Assembly: GCF_018390575.1 (NCBI RefSeq)
Contig: NZ_JAHBCJ010000005.1
Span: 214,007-278,006 of the forward strand
Length of the DNA: 64,000 nt
Direction: 5' to 3'
Source: Bhargavaea massiliensis
GTDB lineage: Bacteria > Bacillota > Bacilli > Bacillales_A > Planococcaceae
Shown: piece after piece, positions 1-10,637 of the stretch
Numbering within the stretch: position 1 is the stretch's first letter
Layout: the number at the start of each line of letters is the position of its first letter
Program-made: the position numbers and the translations under genes
The notes under the pieces: model-generated
Seen by the model: the letters and a program-made list of their open reading frames with translations, nothing else
What the model was told of the DNA's origin: nothing
Databases searched by the model: none

Positions 1-422
1 ATGAGGATGTTTTGCGGCTTGACGTCCCTGTGGATGATGCCATGGATGTGAGCCGCGGTGATGCCCGAGCACAATTGCTTCATAATTTCCACAGCCTCCG
101 CCGGAGCAAGCGGGGCACGGTCCTTGATGTATTCCTTGAGGGTTTTTCCCTCCACATATTCCATCACGAGGTACTGAAGATCACCGTCTTCGCCGACGTC
201 GTAGATGTTGACGATGTTCGGATGGACGAGCGAAGTGGCCGACAGTGCTTCCCGCTGGAATCGTTTCCTCAGTTCATCCTCATCCGAGAAATCTTGCCTG
301 AGAACCTTGATTGCGACAGGGCGGTCCAGAATGATATCCTGCGCCAGGTAAACGGTTGACATGCCGCCTCCGCCCAGCAGTCCGAGGATTTCATAACGTC
401 CGCTGATTCGTTTTCCGATCAT
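1..422 (-). CDS. prkC: Serine/threonine protein kinase PrkC (Stk1), N-terminal part only
   Basis: Membrane Hanks-type kinase that in Firmicutes senses muropeptides through extracellular PASTA repeats. About 140 N-terminal residues lie in the window; the rest runs off the left edge. Visible are the glycine-rich loop GGGGMSTVY (about residues 15-23), the VAIKVL lysine strand, and the catalytic loop HRDVKPQN at the very edge. The ATG at 422-420 overlaps the prpC stop in an ATGA junction, so kinase and phosphatase are translationally coupled, as in B. subtilis. The transmembrane and PASTA parts cannot be checked here. Confidence 0.95.
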   Translation of the reverse strand, partial: MIGKRISGRYEILGLLGGGGMSTVYLAQDIILDRPVAIKVLRQDFSDEDELRKRFQREALSATSLVHPNIVNIYDVGEDGDLQYLVMEYVEGKTLKEYIKDRAPLAPAEAVEIMKQLCSGITAAHIHGIIHRDVKPQNIL

Positions 423-1180
423 CCGGCATCAGCCTCCCGGACACCGTTGTCAATCAGGATGACAGAAATATTGTCTTCGCCGCCCCGTTCGTTTGCGAGA
501 TTGACCAGTGCATCTGCACGCTCGGTTGCAGTACCTTTTCCGGCCACAGTTTCTGCAATCTCATTTTCCCCAAGTTTGTTGCTCAGGCCGTCGGAACAGA
601 TCAAAAGCGCACTCCCTTCCGGCAGCCCGAGAGGAATGATGTCAGGTTCCACCGTGTCATCCGTACCCAATGCCTTCATGATGAAGTTCCTTTTCGGGTG
701 GATGCGCGCTTCCTCTTCGGTGATTTCCCCGGAATCAACAAGCAGGCTGACGAGGGAATGATCTTTCGTCACCTGCTCAAACCCTTCAGGTCCGAGCTTG
801 TAGGTCCGGCTGTCCCCGATATGGCAGAGAGTCACTTCTTTCCCGGCTATCACCGCCGCTTCGATCGTTGTCCCCATGCCCCGGCATTCCTCATTGGAAC
901 GCGCATGTTCGAAGAGACCACGGTTCAGTCTATCTGTCACATCGGCAAGCCAGCCGGCCCGGCCGTCTCCTGTGTTGAGCTTGGTGATATCAGCCTTTAT
1001 GAATTCTTCACCGAATCCTTCGACGGCCATCCGGCTCGCCGTATCTCCGCTTTTATGGCCGCCCATCCCGTCTGCGACGACAGCCAGCATGAACCGGCCG
1101 CCTTCTCTTGTGAAGAGGCCGGTCCGGTCTTCATTGATGCGCCTTTTCATCCCGACATGTGTCCGGACTGCAACTTCCAC
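419..1180 (-). CDS. prpC: PP2C-type protein serine/threonine phosphatase PrpC (Stp)
   Basis: Metal-dependent phosphatase of 253 residues that reverses PrkC phosphorylation. The PPM metal-binding motifs appear in order: VADGMGGHKSGD (about residues 35-46), GDSRTYKL, CSDGLSNKL and GGEDNISVILI near the C-terminus. The start is GTG at 1180, preceded by a GGGGGAG ribosome binding site. The stop overlaps prkC by 4 nt. In B. subtilis rlmN sits directly upstream; here only 59 nt separate prpC from rsmB. Confidence 0.95.
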   Translation of the reverse strand: MEVAVRTHVGMKRRINEDRTGLFTREGGRFMLAVVADGMGGHKSGDTASRMAVEGFGEEFIKADITKLNTGDGRAGWLADVTDRLNRGLFEHARSNEECRGMGTTIEAAVIAGKEVTLCHIGDSRTYKLGPEGFEQVTKDHSLVSLLVDSGEITEEEARIHPKRNFIMKALGTDDTVEPDIIPLGLPEGSALLICSDGLSNKLGENEIAETVAGKGTATERADALVNLANERGGEDNISVILIDNGVREADAG

Positions 1181-1239
1181 TTTTGACTCCCCCGTTTCCC
1201 TTTGCAGACGACCGGAAGATTCCGCTACCGTCCGCCGGC

Positions 1240-2589
1240 TTATTCCGGTTTCCTGAAGGCGGCCACAAAAAATCCATCACCGCCGAAATCCTGCGGCAAA
1301 ACCTGAAGCATGCCATCCTCGTAACGGAGTTTTTCCGGCATGGATTCCCGGAGGTCCACTCGTTCAAGATCCGGATGGGCTTCAAGGAACGCCTCGGCCG
1401 TCAGGCGGTTTTCTTCCCTGTCGACCGTACAGGTGCTGTAGACAAGCAGGCCGCCTGGCCTGAGGAGATGATAGGCCTCTTCCAGCAGGCTTTTCTGGAT
1501 GTCAGGCAATTTGCCGATCTCATCTTCCGTCTTTGAATATTTGATATCCGGCTTTCTCCGGATGACACCGAGCCCGCTGCACGGTGCATCCACGAGGATT
1601 CGATCAAAGGATCCGGACTCCAGGGTTCCCGCGAGTTCCCGGCTGTCCGCAGAACCTGTATGGATATTTTCCAGCCCGAGACGTGCCGCATTCTGGTCGA
1701 TGAGTTTCACCTTATGCGGATGAAGGTCAAATGCCCGGACTTCGCCGGTGTTCTCCATCCGCTCAGCAATATGGGTCGTTTTCCCGCCGGGTGCTGCGCA
1801 CATATCCAGCACCGACATGCCCGGTTCCGGATTCAGTGCCATGACGGGAAGCATCGAGCTCTCGTCCTGAATGGTGACGAAACCTTCCCTGAAAGCACGG
1901 CTCCTGGCAGCATTTCCTCCGCGGATCCGGATGGCATCCGGCACGACCGGACTTGGCTCGGCTCTGAAGCCTTCCTCGCCGAGCATGTCCAGAACGTCCT
2001 CTCGCGTGCCCTTTGTCCGGTTCACCCTGAGCGTCTGCACCGGAGGCTCGTTGTTCGCAAGCGCCATATCACGCGCCGTTTCTCTGCCGTACTGATCTGC
2101 CCAGCGGCGGATCATCCACTCGGGATGACTCGTTTCAATCGCTGTCCTCTGTTCCCACGTCAGGCCGCTGTCCATTTCCCTGGGTCCTTTCCTGAGAAAA
2201 GATCGGAGAATGCCGTTAACCAGCGACGCGATTCCTTTGTGGCCGCGCCGCTTGGCAATCTCCACTGCTTCATTCACCGCTGCATGAGGAGGAATCTTTG
2301 TCAGATAGACGATCTGGTAAACTGAGAGCCTCAACAGTTCACGCACCCAGTCCTCAAGCTTGCCTCGCACCAATGGATCAAGATGGTAATCGAGCGTCAT
2401 CCGGTGCTGCAGGGTCCCATAAGTCAGTTCGGTAAGTAGGGATCGGTCCTTGTCATCCAGGCCATACGTTTCGATTGTGCGGTTCAGCAGCAGGTTGCTG
2501 TAGGCCTGATCGCGCTCGACTGCCAGCAAAATGCTTAATGCTGCGTCCCGGACATTCCCGTTCCATCTTTTCTCTTTTTTGCGGCTCAT
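1240..2589 (-). CDS. rsmB: 16S rRNA (cytosine-967-C5)-methyltransferase RsmB
   Basis: 449-residue SAM-dependent enzyme that methylates C967 of 16S rRNA. An N-terminal NusB-like RNA-binding region (about 1-140) is followed by the RsmB/NOL1 methyltransferase domain. Visible are [14 protein letters not shown] (SAM binding), [18 protein letters not shown] (catalytic loop) and [12 protein letters not shown], which carries the nucleophilic Cys. The ATG overlaps the fmt stop by 4 nt (ATGA). It belongs to the def-fmt-rsmB translation block. Confidence 0.95.
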   Translation of the reverse strand: MSRKKEKRWNGNVRDAALSILLAVERDQAYSNLLLNRTIETYGLDDKDRSLLTELTYGTLQHRMTLDYHLDPLVRGKLEDWVRELLRLSVYQIVYLTKIPPHAAVNEAVEIAKRRGHKGIASLVNGILRSFLRKGPREMDSGLTWEQRTAIETSHPEWMIRRWADQYGRETARDMALANNEPPVQTLRVNRTKGTREDVLDMLGEEGFRAEPSPVVPDAIRIRGGNAARSRAFREGFVTIQDESSMLPVMALNPEPGMSVLDMCAAPGGKTTHIAERMENTGEVRAFDLHPHKVKLIDQNAARLGLENIHTGSADSRELAGTLESGSFDRILVDAPCSGLGVIRRKPDIKYSKTEDEIGKLPDIQKSLLEEAYHLLRPGGLLVYSTCTVDREENRLTAEAFLEAHPDLERVDLRESMPEKLRYEDGMLQVLPQDFGGDGFFVAAFRKPE

Positions 2590-3527
2590 TCGAAACGGTC
2601 TCCCGCTTTGATGTGGGACCCGGCCCCGTTCAGGTACCCCCGGGTCTCCATCCGCTTTTTGCCGGATGGCTGCAGCTCAAGGATCCGGACGGCCGTTCCG
2701 TCGCCGGCCTGTACCATAATGGCTCCTTCATCCGTTGAAATGATTTCACCGGGGGCTGCGCCTGATTTTCCGGCAGCCTTTTCGGCACGCCAGATTTTCA
2801 CGGGCTTCCCGTCGAGTTCGGTGTAGGCCACCGGCCACGGGCTGAGGCCGCGGATCTGGTTGTGTACCGCGCTCCCCGGCCTCGTCCAATCGATGCGCTC
2901 CTGCTCCCGTCTGATATTTCCCGCGAATGTGGCTTTTTCATGGTCCTGGGGGATGCGTTTGTTCGTTCCGGCAATAACCGAAGGGAGTGTTTCTTTCAGA
3001 AGGATCGTCCCGGCTTCCGAAAGCCGGTCAAACAACACGCCGGTGTTATCGTTTTCTCCGATCGGCACGTGCACCTGGGAAATGATGTCTCCCGCGTCCA
3101 GTTTTTCGGCCATGTACATGATGGTCACGCCTGTTTCTGCCCTGCCGTCGATGATTGCCTGATGAATCGGCGCACCGCCCCTGTACTCGGGCAGCAGCGA
3201 TGCATGTACATTCAGGCAGCCGAGCGGAGGCGCATCAAGCAGCTCTTTCGGCAGGATCTGGCCGAAAGCGGCAGTAATGATGAGGTCGGGTTTAAGAGAA
3301 AGGATCTCATGCAGCTCCTCCGATCCTTTCAGCTTGCCCGGCTGGATGACCGGAAGCCCGAGCCGGACCGCTTCTTCTTTGACAGGAGGTGGCGTGAGCA
3401 CACGCTTGCGTCCGACGGGCCGGTCCGGCTGGGTGACGGCTGCCAGGAGGTCGTAGCCCTCTTCATGAAGCATGCGGAGGATCGGCACGGAAAAGTCCGG
3501 AGTCCCCATGAATACGATTCGCGTCAT
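2586..3527 (-). CDS. fmt: Methionyl-tRNA formyltransferase
   Basis: 313 residues, normal for the family. Formylates initiator Met-tRNA using 10-formyl-THF. The active-site Asn/His are in [16 protein letters not shown] (about 105-120) and the catalytic Asp in [12 protein letters not shown]. The C-terminal domain ends near residue 313. It is coupled by ATGA overlaps to def upstream and rsmB downstream, the usual Firmicute arrangement. Confidence 0.96.
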   Translation of the reverse strand: MTRIVFMGTPDFSVPILRMLHEEGYDLLAAVTQPDRPVGRKRVLTPPPVKEEAVRLGLPVIQPGKLKGSEELHEILSLKPDLIITAAFGQILPKELLDAPPLGCLNVHASLLPEYRGGAPIHQAIIDGRAETGVTIMYMAEKLDAGDIISQVHVPIGENDNTGVLFDRLSEAGTILLKETLPSVIAGTNKRIPQDHEKATFAGNIRREQERIDWTRPGSAVHNQIRGLSPWPVAYTELDGKPVKIWRAEKAAGKSGAAPGEIISTDEGAIMVQAGDGTAVRILELQPSGKKRMETRGYLNGAGSHIKAGDRFE

Positions 3528-4018
3528 TCCTCTTCCTCCTCTCCAGCCGCTTCCAGTTCCTCTTCCGGAACGACACGGATGATTTTCGTGTCGAAGAGGA
3601 TGCCGTCCAGATGGTCGATCTCATGGAGGATCGCTCTCGCTTCATAATCTTCCGCTTCCAGCTCATACCACGAGCCGTCGCGGTCCTGGGCGTGCACCTT
3701 TACATGATAGGGCCGCTCCACTTCGCCATAGAGGCCGGGAAAGCTGAGGCAGCCTTCCACTTCGGTTTCTTTGCCGCCTGTTGCAATCACTTCCGGGTTG
3801 ATGAGCCAGATCGGATCCTGGCCCTCGCCGAGATCGACGATGGCCGCGCGGATGGCTTCGCCGACCTGAGGTGCCGCGATGCCGATGCCATCCGCATCGA
3901 TCATCGTCTCGTACATATCGTCCAAAAGTGCCTGCAGCCCGTCACCGAAATCGGTGACCGGCTTGCAGGATTCCGTCAGTATCGGGGACGGATGTTGCAC
4001 AATCTTAAGAATTGCCAT
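3524..4018 (-). CDS. def: Peptide deformylase
   Basis: 164-residue metalloenzyme removing the N-formyl group from nascent proteins. All three family motifs are visible: [17 protein letters not shown] (metal-binding Cys) and HEIDHLDG (metal-binding His pair plus catalytic Glu). The size fits a type 1 enzyme. The C-terminus is a run of acidic residues. Its stop overlaps the fmt start, and priA lies 28 nt upstream. Confidence 0.96.
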   Translation of the reverse strand: MAILKIVQHPSPILTESCKPVTDFGDGLQALLDDMYETMIDADGIGIAAPQVGEAIRAAIVDLGEGQDPIWLINPEVIATGGKETEVEGCLSFPGLYGEVERPYHVKVHAQDRDGSWYELEAEDYEARAILHEIDHLDGILFDTKIIRVVPEEELEAAGEEEEE

Positions 4019-4046
4019 AGATGATTCCCCATTTCCTTTGCAGGGT

Positions 4047-6455
4047 TCAGCTGATGGTGGAGGGGTTCATGTCAATCGACATGAGAATGCCTTCCTTCAT
4101 CCAGCTGCTCCTGTAGATCTTCACAAGATCAGTCAGGACCCCGGCCAGCTTCGGTTCTTTTTTGTATTTTATCAGACATTGATAGCGATATCTATTGTTC
4201 ACGCGGGCCACTTCCGCTGATGTCGGGCCAATAATGACAGTATCCCGCCCAAGCTTCCCGGACAGGTATCTGACTGCGTTTCCGGCGGTTTCCGACACCT
4301 TCATCAGGTCCTCATGGGAGAATTGGATGAGCGTCACAAAGTAAAACGGCGGGTAGGAGTACCGCTTGCGATTCCCCATTTCGATCGCGTAAAACGGCTC
4401 GTAGGCCTGGTCTTTCGCCAGCTCAACCGCATAATGTTCCGGAGCATACGTCTGGACGATGACCTCCCCCTCTTTCTCATGACGGCCTGCGCGGCCGCTC
4501 ACTTGTGTCAGGAGCTGGAACGTCTTCTCGGCCGCCCTGAAGTCGGAAAGGCGGAGCATCGTATCCGCGGATAAAACGCCGACGAGCGTAATGTTAGGAA
4601 AATCAAGCCCTTTCGCAATCATCTGGGTTCCGAGAAGGATGTCCGCGCCGCCATCGCCAAATTGCCGGAGAAGCCGCTCGTGAGCGCCTTTCTGGCGTGT
4701 CGTATCCACGTCCATCCGAAGTACGCGCGCTTCCGGGAACAACCGGTGGAGCTCCTCCTGCACTTTCTGGGTGCCTGTCCCGAAAAAGCGGATATGTTCG
4801 CTCGTGCACTCTGGACAGTTGTGCGGAACCAGCTCCTCGTGACCGCAGTAATGGCACTGGAGCCGCTCCGTCGCCCTGTGGTAAGTCAGGGAAATATCAC
4901 AGTTCGGGCACTGGACTGACGTCCCGCAGTCCCGGCAGAGGACAAATGAGGAGTACCCCCTGCGGTTCAGGAACAGCACAGTCTGCTCGCCTTTTTCCAG
5001 CCTGTCCCGGATGGCTTCTGCAAGCGCGAGCGAGAACATCGAGCGGTTGCCGTTTTTGAGTTCCTCGCGCATATCGACGACCTGAACTTCAGGAAGCGGC
5101 TGTTTTTTCGCCCGCTCACTCAAGGTGAGCAGTGAGTAGACGCCTTTGTGGGCACGTGCATAGGACTCCAGGGACGGGGTGGCACTTCCCAGAATGACCG
5201 GGCAGCCATGTTCTTCCGAGCGCCTGATCGCTACATCCCTCGCGTGGTAGCGCGGACTGTCCTCCTGTTTGTAGCTTGATTCGTGCTCTTCGTCCAGGAT
5301 GATGACGCCCAGATTTCTGAAGGGCGCAAAAACAGCGGAACGCGCGCCGACGACGACCTTCACTTCGCCACGCTGTATCTTTCGCCATTCATCGTATTTT
5401 TCACCTGCTGACAGCCCGCTGTGCATGACAGCGACCATGGGGCCAAAGCGCCTTTTGAATCGTGATGTAATCTGCGGCGTCAGTGAGATTTCCGGCACAA
5501 GCACGATCGCTTCCTTACCCAGGTCCAGCACATGGCGGATGACCTGCATATACACCTCTGTTTTGCCGCTTCCTGTCACACCGTGGAGCAGGAATGTCTC
5601 CTCGCGCCCGTCATCGACCGCCTCGCCGATTTTTCCGACGGCTATCGCCTGCTCTTCCGTAAGCGGCCCGGGCATGCCGCCGCTTTCCGGCATGAGGCCG
5701 GTCTCCGGTTTACGGTATACTTCCTCCTCCGTCTCACGGGCCGCTCCCCTTTCAATTAGCGCCTTGACGGTCGCACGTGTCGTGCCGGTGGATTCCATCA
5801 CATCTTTTGACGGTAGGGATTGGCCAATATGCGCTTCCATCCATTCAAGCAGTTCTGCCTGCCGGTTCGCCGACTTCGGAAGGGATTCCCTGATTTCCCA
5901 TAACCGGTCGGCTTCTCCGATATGGAGAACCTTTTCTTTTTTTATGTTCGTACGCTGCCTGACCGCAGTTTCAATCGAGACCGTCCCTTCGGCAGCCAGT
6001 CGTTTAAGAGCCGGGAGAAGCCGTTCGTTAAACTCCTTGACGGCAACGACCCGCCGGTTCCGGACAATATCCGCCACTTCACCGGTCAGTTTTTCCGGTT
6101 CAAGCACATGGACGGTTTTTTCGTACTTTGCGCGGAGCGCGGAAGGGAGCATCGCCTGAAGTGCATCTATTTCGAAGCAGAGGGTTGTCTGCTTCATCCA
6201 ATCTGCGAGATGAAGCATTTCACCGGTTAATACCGGCTCGGGGTCCAGCAGTTCGTCGATCGGCTTCAGCCGGGAATCCGGCACGTCACTTTCTTCTTTT
6301 AATCCGGTGACGAATCCAAGCACTTTGCGGTTGCCGAAAGGGACCCTCACACGCGCCCCCGGTTCGATGACCTTTGCCATCCCCTCCGGTACGGCGTAGT
6401 CAAATGGCCGGTCGACGGGATGTGCCGAAACATCCGTGATGATTTCAGCGATCAT
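4047..6455 (-). CDS. priA: Primosomal replication restart helicase PriA
   Basis: 802-residue 3'-5' helicase that reloads the replisome at stalled forks. Visible are Walker A GVTGSGKTEVY, the DEEH box LDEEHESSYKQ, and a zinc-binding region with paired CxxC motifs (CRDCGTSVQCPNC, then CHYC and CPEC). The frame is open further upstream, but the start is set at ATG 6455: the protein then begins MIAEIITDVSAHPVDRPFDY, typical of PriA, with GGGGGTGAG as ribosome binding site. It overlaps the coaBC stop by 11 nt. Confidence 0.95.
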   Translation of the reverse strand: MIAEIITDVSAHPVDRPFDYAVPEGMAKVIEPGARVRVPFGNRKVLGFVTGLKEESDVPDSRLKPIDELLDPEPVLTGEMLHLADWMKQTTLCFEIDALQAMLPSALRAKYEKTVHVLEPEKLTGEVADIVRNRRVVAVKEFNERLLPALKRLAAEGTVSIETAVRQRTNIKKEKVLHIGEADRLWEIRESLPKSANRQAELLEWMEAHIGQSLPSKDVMESTGTTRATVKALIERGAARETEEEVYRKPETGLMPESGGMPGPLTEEQAIAVGKIGEAVDDGREETFLLHGVTGSGKTEVYMQVIRHVLDLGKEAIVLVPEISLTPQITSRFKRRFGPMVAVMHSGLSAGEKYDEWRKIQRGEVKVVVGARSAVFAPFRNLGVIILDEEHESSYKQEDSPRYHARDVAIRRSEEHGCPVILGSATPSLESYARAHKGVYSLLTLSERAKKQPLPEVQVVDMREELKNGNRSMFSLALAEAIRDRLEKGEQTVLFLNRRGYSSFVLCRDCGTSVQCPNCDISLTYHRATERLQCHYCGHEELVPHNCPECTSEHIRFFGTGTQKVQEELHRLFPEARVLRMDVDTTRQKGAHERLLRQFGDGGADILLGTQMIAKGLDFPNITLVGVLSADTMLRLSDFRAAEKTFQLLTQVSGRAGRHEKEGEVIVQTYAPEHYAVELAKDQAYEPFYAIEMGNRKRYSYPPFYFVTLIQFSHEDLMKVSETAGNAVRYLSGKLGRDTVIIGPTSAEVARVNNRYRYQCLIKYKKEPKLAGVLTDLVKIYRSSWMKEGILMSIDMNPSTIS

Positions 6456-7662
6456 CCTGCTCACCCCCGAAGATCCGGCGGAGGAGCTTCGTCGCAAGCG
6501 CTTTTTTCTCCATGGCAGGGAACGGCACTTCCATGCCGTCCCGCCCGAACAGCGTGACCACATTTGTATCGCTGCCGAACACACCGGTCGGAGCGGTTAC
6601 GTCGTTGGCAATGATGTAATCTAAGTTTTTTCGTTCGAGCTTGCCCCGGGCATATTCTGCGACCCTGTCCGTTTCGGCAGCAAATCCGATCAGGCACTGC
6701 CCGTCCTTTTGTTCGCCGAGCGTCTTCAGGATATCCGTGGTACGCTCCAGTTCGATGACGGAGTCCCCCTCCTGTTTCTTCATCTTGCCGCTGTGGACGG
6801 CTTTCGGCCGGTAGTCGGCAACGGCCGCCGCCTTGATCACGACATCGGCTGTTCTGTACTCCGCCAGGACCGCATCCAGCATTTCCGCGGCACTTTCCAC
6901 CTGAACCGCCCTGACCCCTTCCGGGACTTGGAGCTCGACCGGTCCCGAAACGAGCACAGTCTCCGCCCCTAACCTGGAAGCGGCTTCAGCCATCGCGTAG
7001 CCCATTTTCCCGCTTGAGAAGTTCGACAGATACCGGACCGGATCGATCCGTTCCCTCGTCGGGCCGGCCGTGACGATCACTTTCTTGCCGGCGAGAATAG
7101 GCACTTCGGAATGGCTTGCTTCCATGAAATGCTGCTCTGCAAGCTCCGTGATCCTCTCCGGCTCTTCCAGACGTCCCTTTCCGACATATCCGCAGGCAAG
7201 GAATCCTTCTGATGGCTCGATGAACCGGTAGCCGTCCTCGTGGAGACGTTCGATGTTGCGCATCACTGCGGGATGGGCGTACATATGGACATTCATCGCA
7301 GGTGCGATCCACACGTCAGCCGTAGCGGCCAGCAGTGTCGTCGTCACCATGTCGTCCGCGATGCCGTTTGCGAGCTTGCCAATCACATTCGCCGTCGCCG
7401 GGGCAACGATGATGAGGTCCGCCCAGTCCGCAAGGTCGATATGGGCGATCACCGATGAATCCTTTTCGTCGAACGTATCCGTATATACATCATTGCGGGA
7501 CATGACCTGGAAGGTGAGGGGTGCCACGAATTCCGTGGCCGATTCCGTCATGATCACTTTGACCTCGGCTCCCGCCTGAGACAGCTTGCTGACAAGTGCC
7601 ACGGCTTTGTATACTGCAATCCCCCCTGTGACACAAAGAAGGATATGTTTATTTTTCAGCAT
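6445..7662 (-). CDS. coaBC: Bifunctional phosphopantothenoylcysteine decarboxylase/phosphopantothenate-cysteine ligase CoaBC
   Basis: 405-residue two-domain enzyme for two consecutive steps of coenzyme A synthesis. The N-terminal FMN decarboxylase half shows VTGGIAVYKA, IAPAMNVHMY and the active-site Cys in FLACGYVGKGRL. The C-terminal ligase half shows TAGPTRERIDPVRYLSN and the NDV motif. The start is ATG 7662 after AAAGGAAG, giving MLKNKHILLCVTGG; upstream in-frame codons lie in a hairpin region and are not used. coaD, the next-to-last CoA enzyme, is also in this window. Confidence 0.94.
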   Translation of the reverse strand: MLKNKHILLCVTGGIAVYKAVALVSKLSQAGAEVKVIMTESATEFVAPLTFQVMSRNDVYTDTFDEKDSSVIAHIDLADWADLIIVAPATANVIGKLANGIADDMVTTTLLAATADVWIAPAMNVHMYAHPAVMRNIERLHEDGYRFIEPSEGFLACGYVGKGRLEEPERITELAEQHFMEASHSEVPILAGKKVIVTAGPTRERIDPVRYLSNFSSGKMGYAMAEAASRLGAETVLVSGPVELQVPEGVRAVQVESAAEMLDAVLAEYRTADVVIKAAAVADYRPKAVHSGKMKKQEGDSVIELERTTDILKTLGEQKDGQCLIGFAAETDRVAEYARGKLERKNLDYIIANDVTAPTGVFGSDTNVVTLFGRDGMEVPFPAMEKKALATKLLRRIFGGEQDDR

Positions 7663-7680
7663 CCTTTTGTCTTCCTTTCG

Positions 7681-7722
7681 AATGAAAACTCCCAGGGAAT
7701 GGATTCTCCGGGAGTTTTCATT
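7681..7722 (-). terminator. Hairpin between rpoZ and coaBC
   Basis: Perfect 13-bp inverted repeat (arms 7681-7693 and 7710-7722, loop 16 nt) with A-rich and T-rich arm ends. It sits between co-directional rpoZ and coaBC. It may be a weak intrinsic terminator or an RNA processing site that lowers expression of coaBC-priA relative to gmk-rpoZ. There is no long separate U tract. Confidence 0.5.
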
Positions 7723-7731
7723 GTGCATATC

Positions 7732-8630
<899 letters not shown>

Positions 8631-8663
8631 TCAGGGGCGGAACCGTTTTTGGATGATGTCGCA

Positions 8664-8672
8664 ATTATACCA
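8664..8672 (-). promoter_or_regulatory. Extended -10 promoter for the gmk operon
   Basis: Minus-strand TGGTATAAT (TGn plus a perfect -10 hexamer) lies about 80 nt before the gmk start. There is no good -35, which fits an extended -10 sigma-A promoter. It probably drives gmk-rpoZ-coaBC and perhaps genes through prkC. Confidence 0.6.
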
Positions 8673-8727
8673 TATCCCTCCGCATGAATGCTAAAATGGA
8701 AACAAACGCAATGAAAGAGGCAATCAA

Positions 8728-10422
8728 ATGGCTTTTGACGGATTATTCATGATGGCAATGACACAAGAACTCCGGCGGCTCACCGGCGGCCGGATCTCCA
8801 AGATCCAGCAGCCGAACACACAGGAGCTGCTTTTCACGGTACGTGCCGGCAGGACCAACCACCGGCTCCTCATCTCGATCCACCCGTCCTACTCGCGGAT
8901 CCACCTCACGGATGAACCGGTCGACACACCGTCGCAGCCCCCGACGTTCTGCATGTTTCTCCGCAAGCATCTGGAAGGCGGCATCATCACGGGCATCCGC
9001 CAGACAGGTTCGGATAGGATCATCACCCTCACGGTTCGGGGAAGGGACGAAATCGGTGATGACACCGTGCGGGAGCTTCATGTCGAGGTGATGGGGCGGC
9101 ACTCCAACCTGATCCTGACCGATCCTGAACGGAATCTCATTCTCGACAGCCTGAAGCACCTTCCGCCTTCTGTAAACAGCTACCGGACTGTGCTTCCCGG
9201 GCAGCCTTATGTCCCCGCGCCGCCACAGGACAAGCTTGATCCAGTTGAAGCCAGTGATGGGGAGATCGAGGAAATCCTCGGAGGCGCGGATACTGCGGGT
9301 TCGATTTTCCGGCGGATCGGCGGATTCTCGCCGCTCCACGCAGAAGAACTGCTGTTCCGGACTTCGGGCATGGCACCGGCCGATAAACTCGCAGCATACC
9401 GCTCTTATATAGAAGATTTCCGGAAAGGAGGCGCACAGCCGACATTGTGCGAGGCGGGCGGCAAGGTTTACTTCTCCGCGAATCCTCTACACCATCTCGG
9501 CGGCGAAACGAGGGATTACCCTTCCCTTTCCGCACTCCTCGACAAAGTGTTCCATGCAAAGGCGGAGCGTGACCGGGTCAAGCAGCAGGCCGGCGACCTC
9601 GAGCGATGGCTGACGAATGAGATTCAGAAGCTGAAAAATAAAATGATCAAGCTACAGGATGAACAGGACCAGGCCGGCAAGCTCGACCGGCATCAGCTGT
9701 TCGGCGAACTCGTCACCGCCAACCTGTACCGGATCCAAAAAGGCGACAGCTCCCTCGAAGCAGCCAACTACTATGACGAGGACGGCGCCACGGTCACCAT
9801 TCCGCTGGACTCGAGACTGACGCCCGCAGAAAACGCACAGCGCTATTACTCCAAGTACAACAAGGCAAAGCATGCGCTCGTAAAAATTGCAGAACAGCTA
9901 ATAAAGACGGAAGAGGATATCGGGTACTTTGAATCCCTCCTCCAGCAAGTTATCCAAGGCTCCGCGGCGGATATCGAAGAAATACGGGATGAACTTGCCG
10001 AACAGGGCTTCATGAAAGCACGCCGTCTCAAGAAAAAGAAAAAGGACACACGTCCGGTTCCCGATGCATTCGTTTCGAGTTCCGGTGTGCCGATCTCCGT
10101 CGGCAAAAACAACAAGCAAAACGACTACCTGACATTCAAGCTGGCGAAGCGCAGCGAGATCTGGCTCCATACCAAGGATATCCCGGGGTCCCATGTCGTC
10201 ATTCATTCAGATTCGCCGGACGACGAAACGATCCGGGAAGCCGCTTCACTTGCTGCCTACTTCAGCAAGGCCCGTGAGTCGGCTTCTGTCCCTGTCGACT
10301 ATACGGAAGTGCGCCATGTGAAAAAGCCGAACGGCTCCAAGCCGGGCTTCGTCATCTATTTTGAACAGAAGACAACCTTCGCAGACCCAGATGAGGATCT
10401 GGTAAAAAAACTCCGAAAATGA
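8728..10422 (+). CDS. rqcH: Ribosome quality control protein RqcH (Rqc2/NEMF homologue)
   Basis: 564-residue NFACT-family protein. In B. subtilis it binds obstructed 50S subunits and adds C-terminal poly-alanine degradation tails. An NFACT-N domain starts MAFDGLFMMAMTQELRRL, with the conserved Asp-Arg pair in GSDRIITL. Central coiled coils (about 275-430) follow, then the NFACT-R domain with VGKNNKQNDYLTFKLAKR and TKDIPGSHVVIH. The start is ATG 8728 behind AAAGAGG at 8714-8720. It is monocistronic with its own terminator. Confidence 0.94.
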   Translation: MAFDGLFMMAMTQELRRLTGGRISKIQQPNTQELLFTVRAGRTNHRLLISIHPSYSRIHLTDEPVDTPSQPPTFCMFLRKHLEGGIITGIRQTGSDRIITLTVRGRDEIGDDTVRELHVEVMGRHSNLILTDPERNLILDSLKHLPPSVNSYRTVLPGQPYVPAPPQDKLDPVEASDGEIEEILGGADTAGSIFRRIGGFSPLHAEELLFRTSGMAPADKLAAYRSYIEDFRKGGAQPTLCEAGGKVYFSANPLHHLGGETRDYPSLSALLDKVFHAKAERDRVKQQAGDLERWLTNEIQKLKNKMIKLQDEQDQAGKLDRHQLFGELVTANLYRIQKGDSSLEAANYYDEDGATVTIPLDSRLTPAENAQRYYSKYNKAKHALVKIAEQLIKTEEDIGYFESLLQQVIQGSAADIEEIRDELAEQGFMKARRLKKKKKDTRPVPDAFVSSSGVPISVGKNNKQNDYLTFKLAKRSEIWLHTKDIPGSHVVIHSDSPDDETIREAASLAAYFSKARESASVPVDYTEVRHVKKPNGSKPGFVIYFEQKTTFADPDEDLVKKLRK

Positions 10423-10461
10423 TTTAAATCAGGGGCGGGACACCTGACCCCCGTCGAGCGT

Positions 10462-10500
10462 AAAAAAAGGGCTCTGTCCGCTAAGCGGCAGCCCTTTTTT
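10462..10500 (+). terminator. Intrinsic terminator of rqcH
   Basis: An A-run, then a GGGCT...AGCCC stem and TTTTTT, 40 nt after the rqcH stop. This is a clear rho-independent hairpin. Confidence 0.85.
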
Positions 10501-10570
10501 GCGTTGTTCCGGATCAGCAATTAAATCACTTTTCCCCGGATGATTGTCCATGATTGGGACTATCTGCTTA

Positions 10571-10578
10571 CATACGAT
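10571..10578 (+). promoter_or_regulatory. Possible sporulation-type -10 element before the laccase
   Basis: CATACGAT at 10571-10578 resembles the CATA-type -10 elements read by the mother-cell sigma factors E and K. No convincing -35 is visible, and no sigma-A promoter stands out. Speculative, but it would fit a spore coat gene. Confidence 0.22.
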
Positions 10579-10637
10579 GAGATAGCATGCCGGATTCTGA
10601 CGGTCCATGCAAAAAAAAAGAAAGGAAAGGGTATATG

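Noticed and set aside
5299..6159. 286-codon plus-strand frame opposite priA
   Set aside because: Ser/Pro/Arg-rich translation typical of a shadow frame; priA is intact on the other strand.
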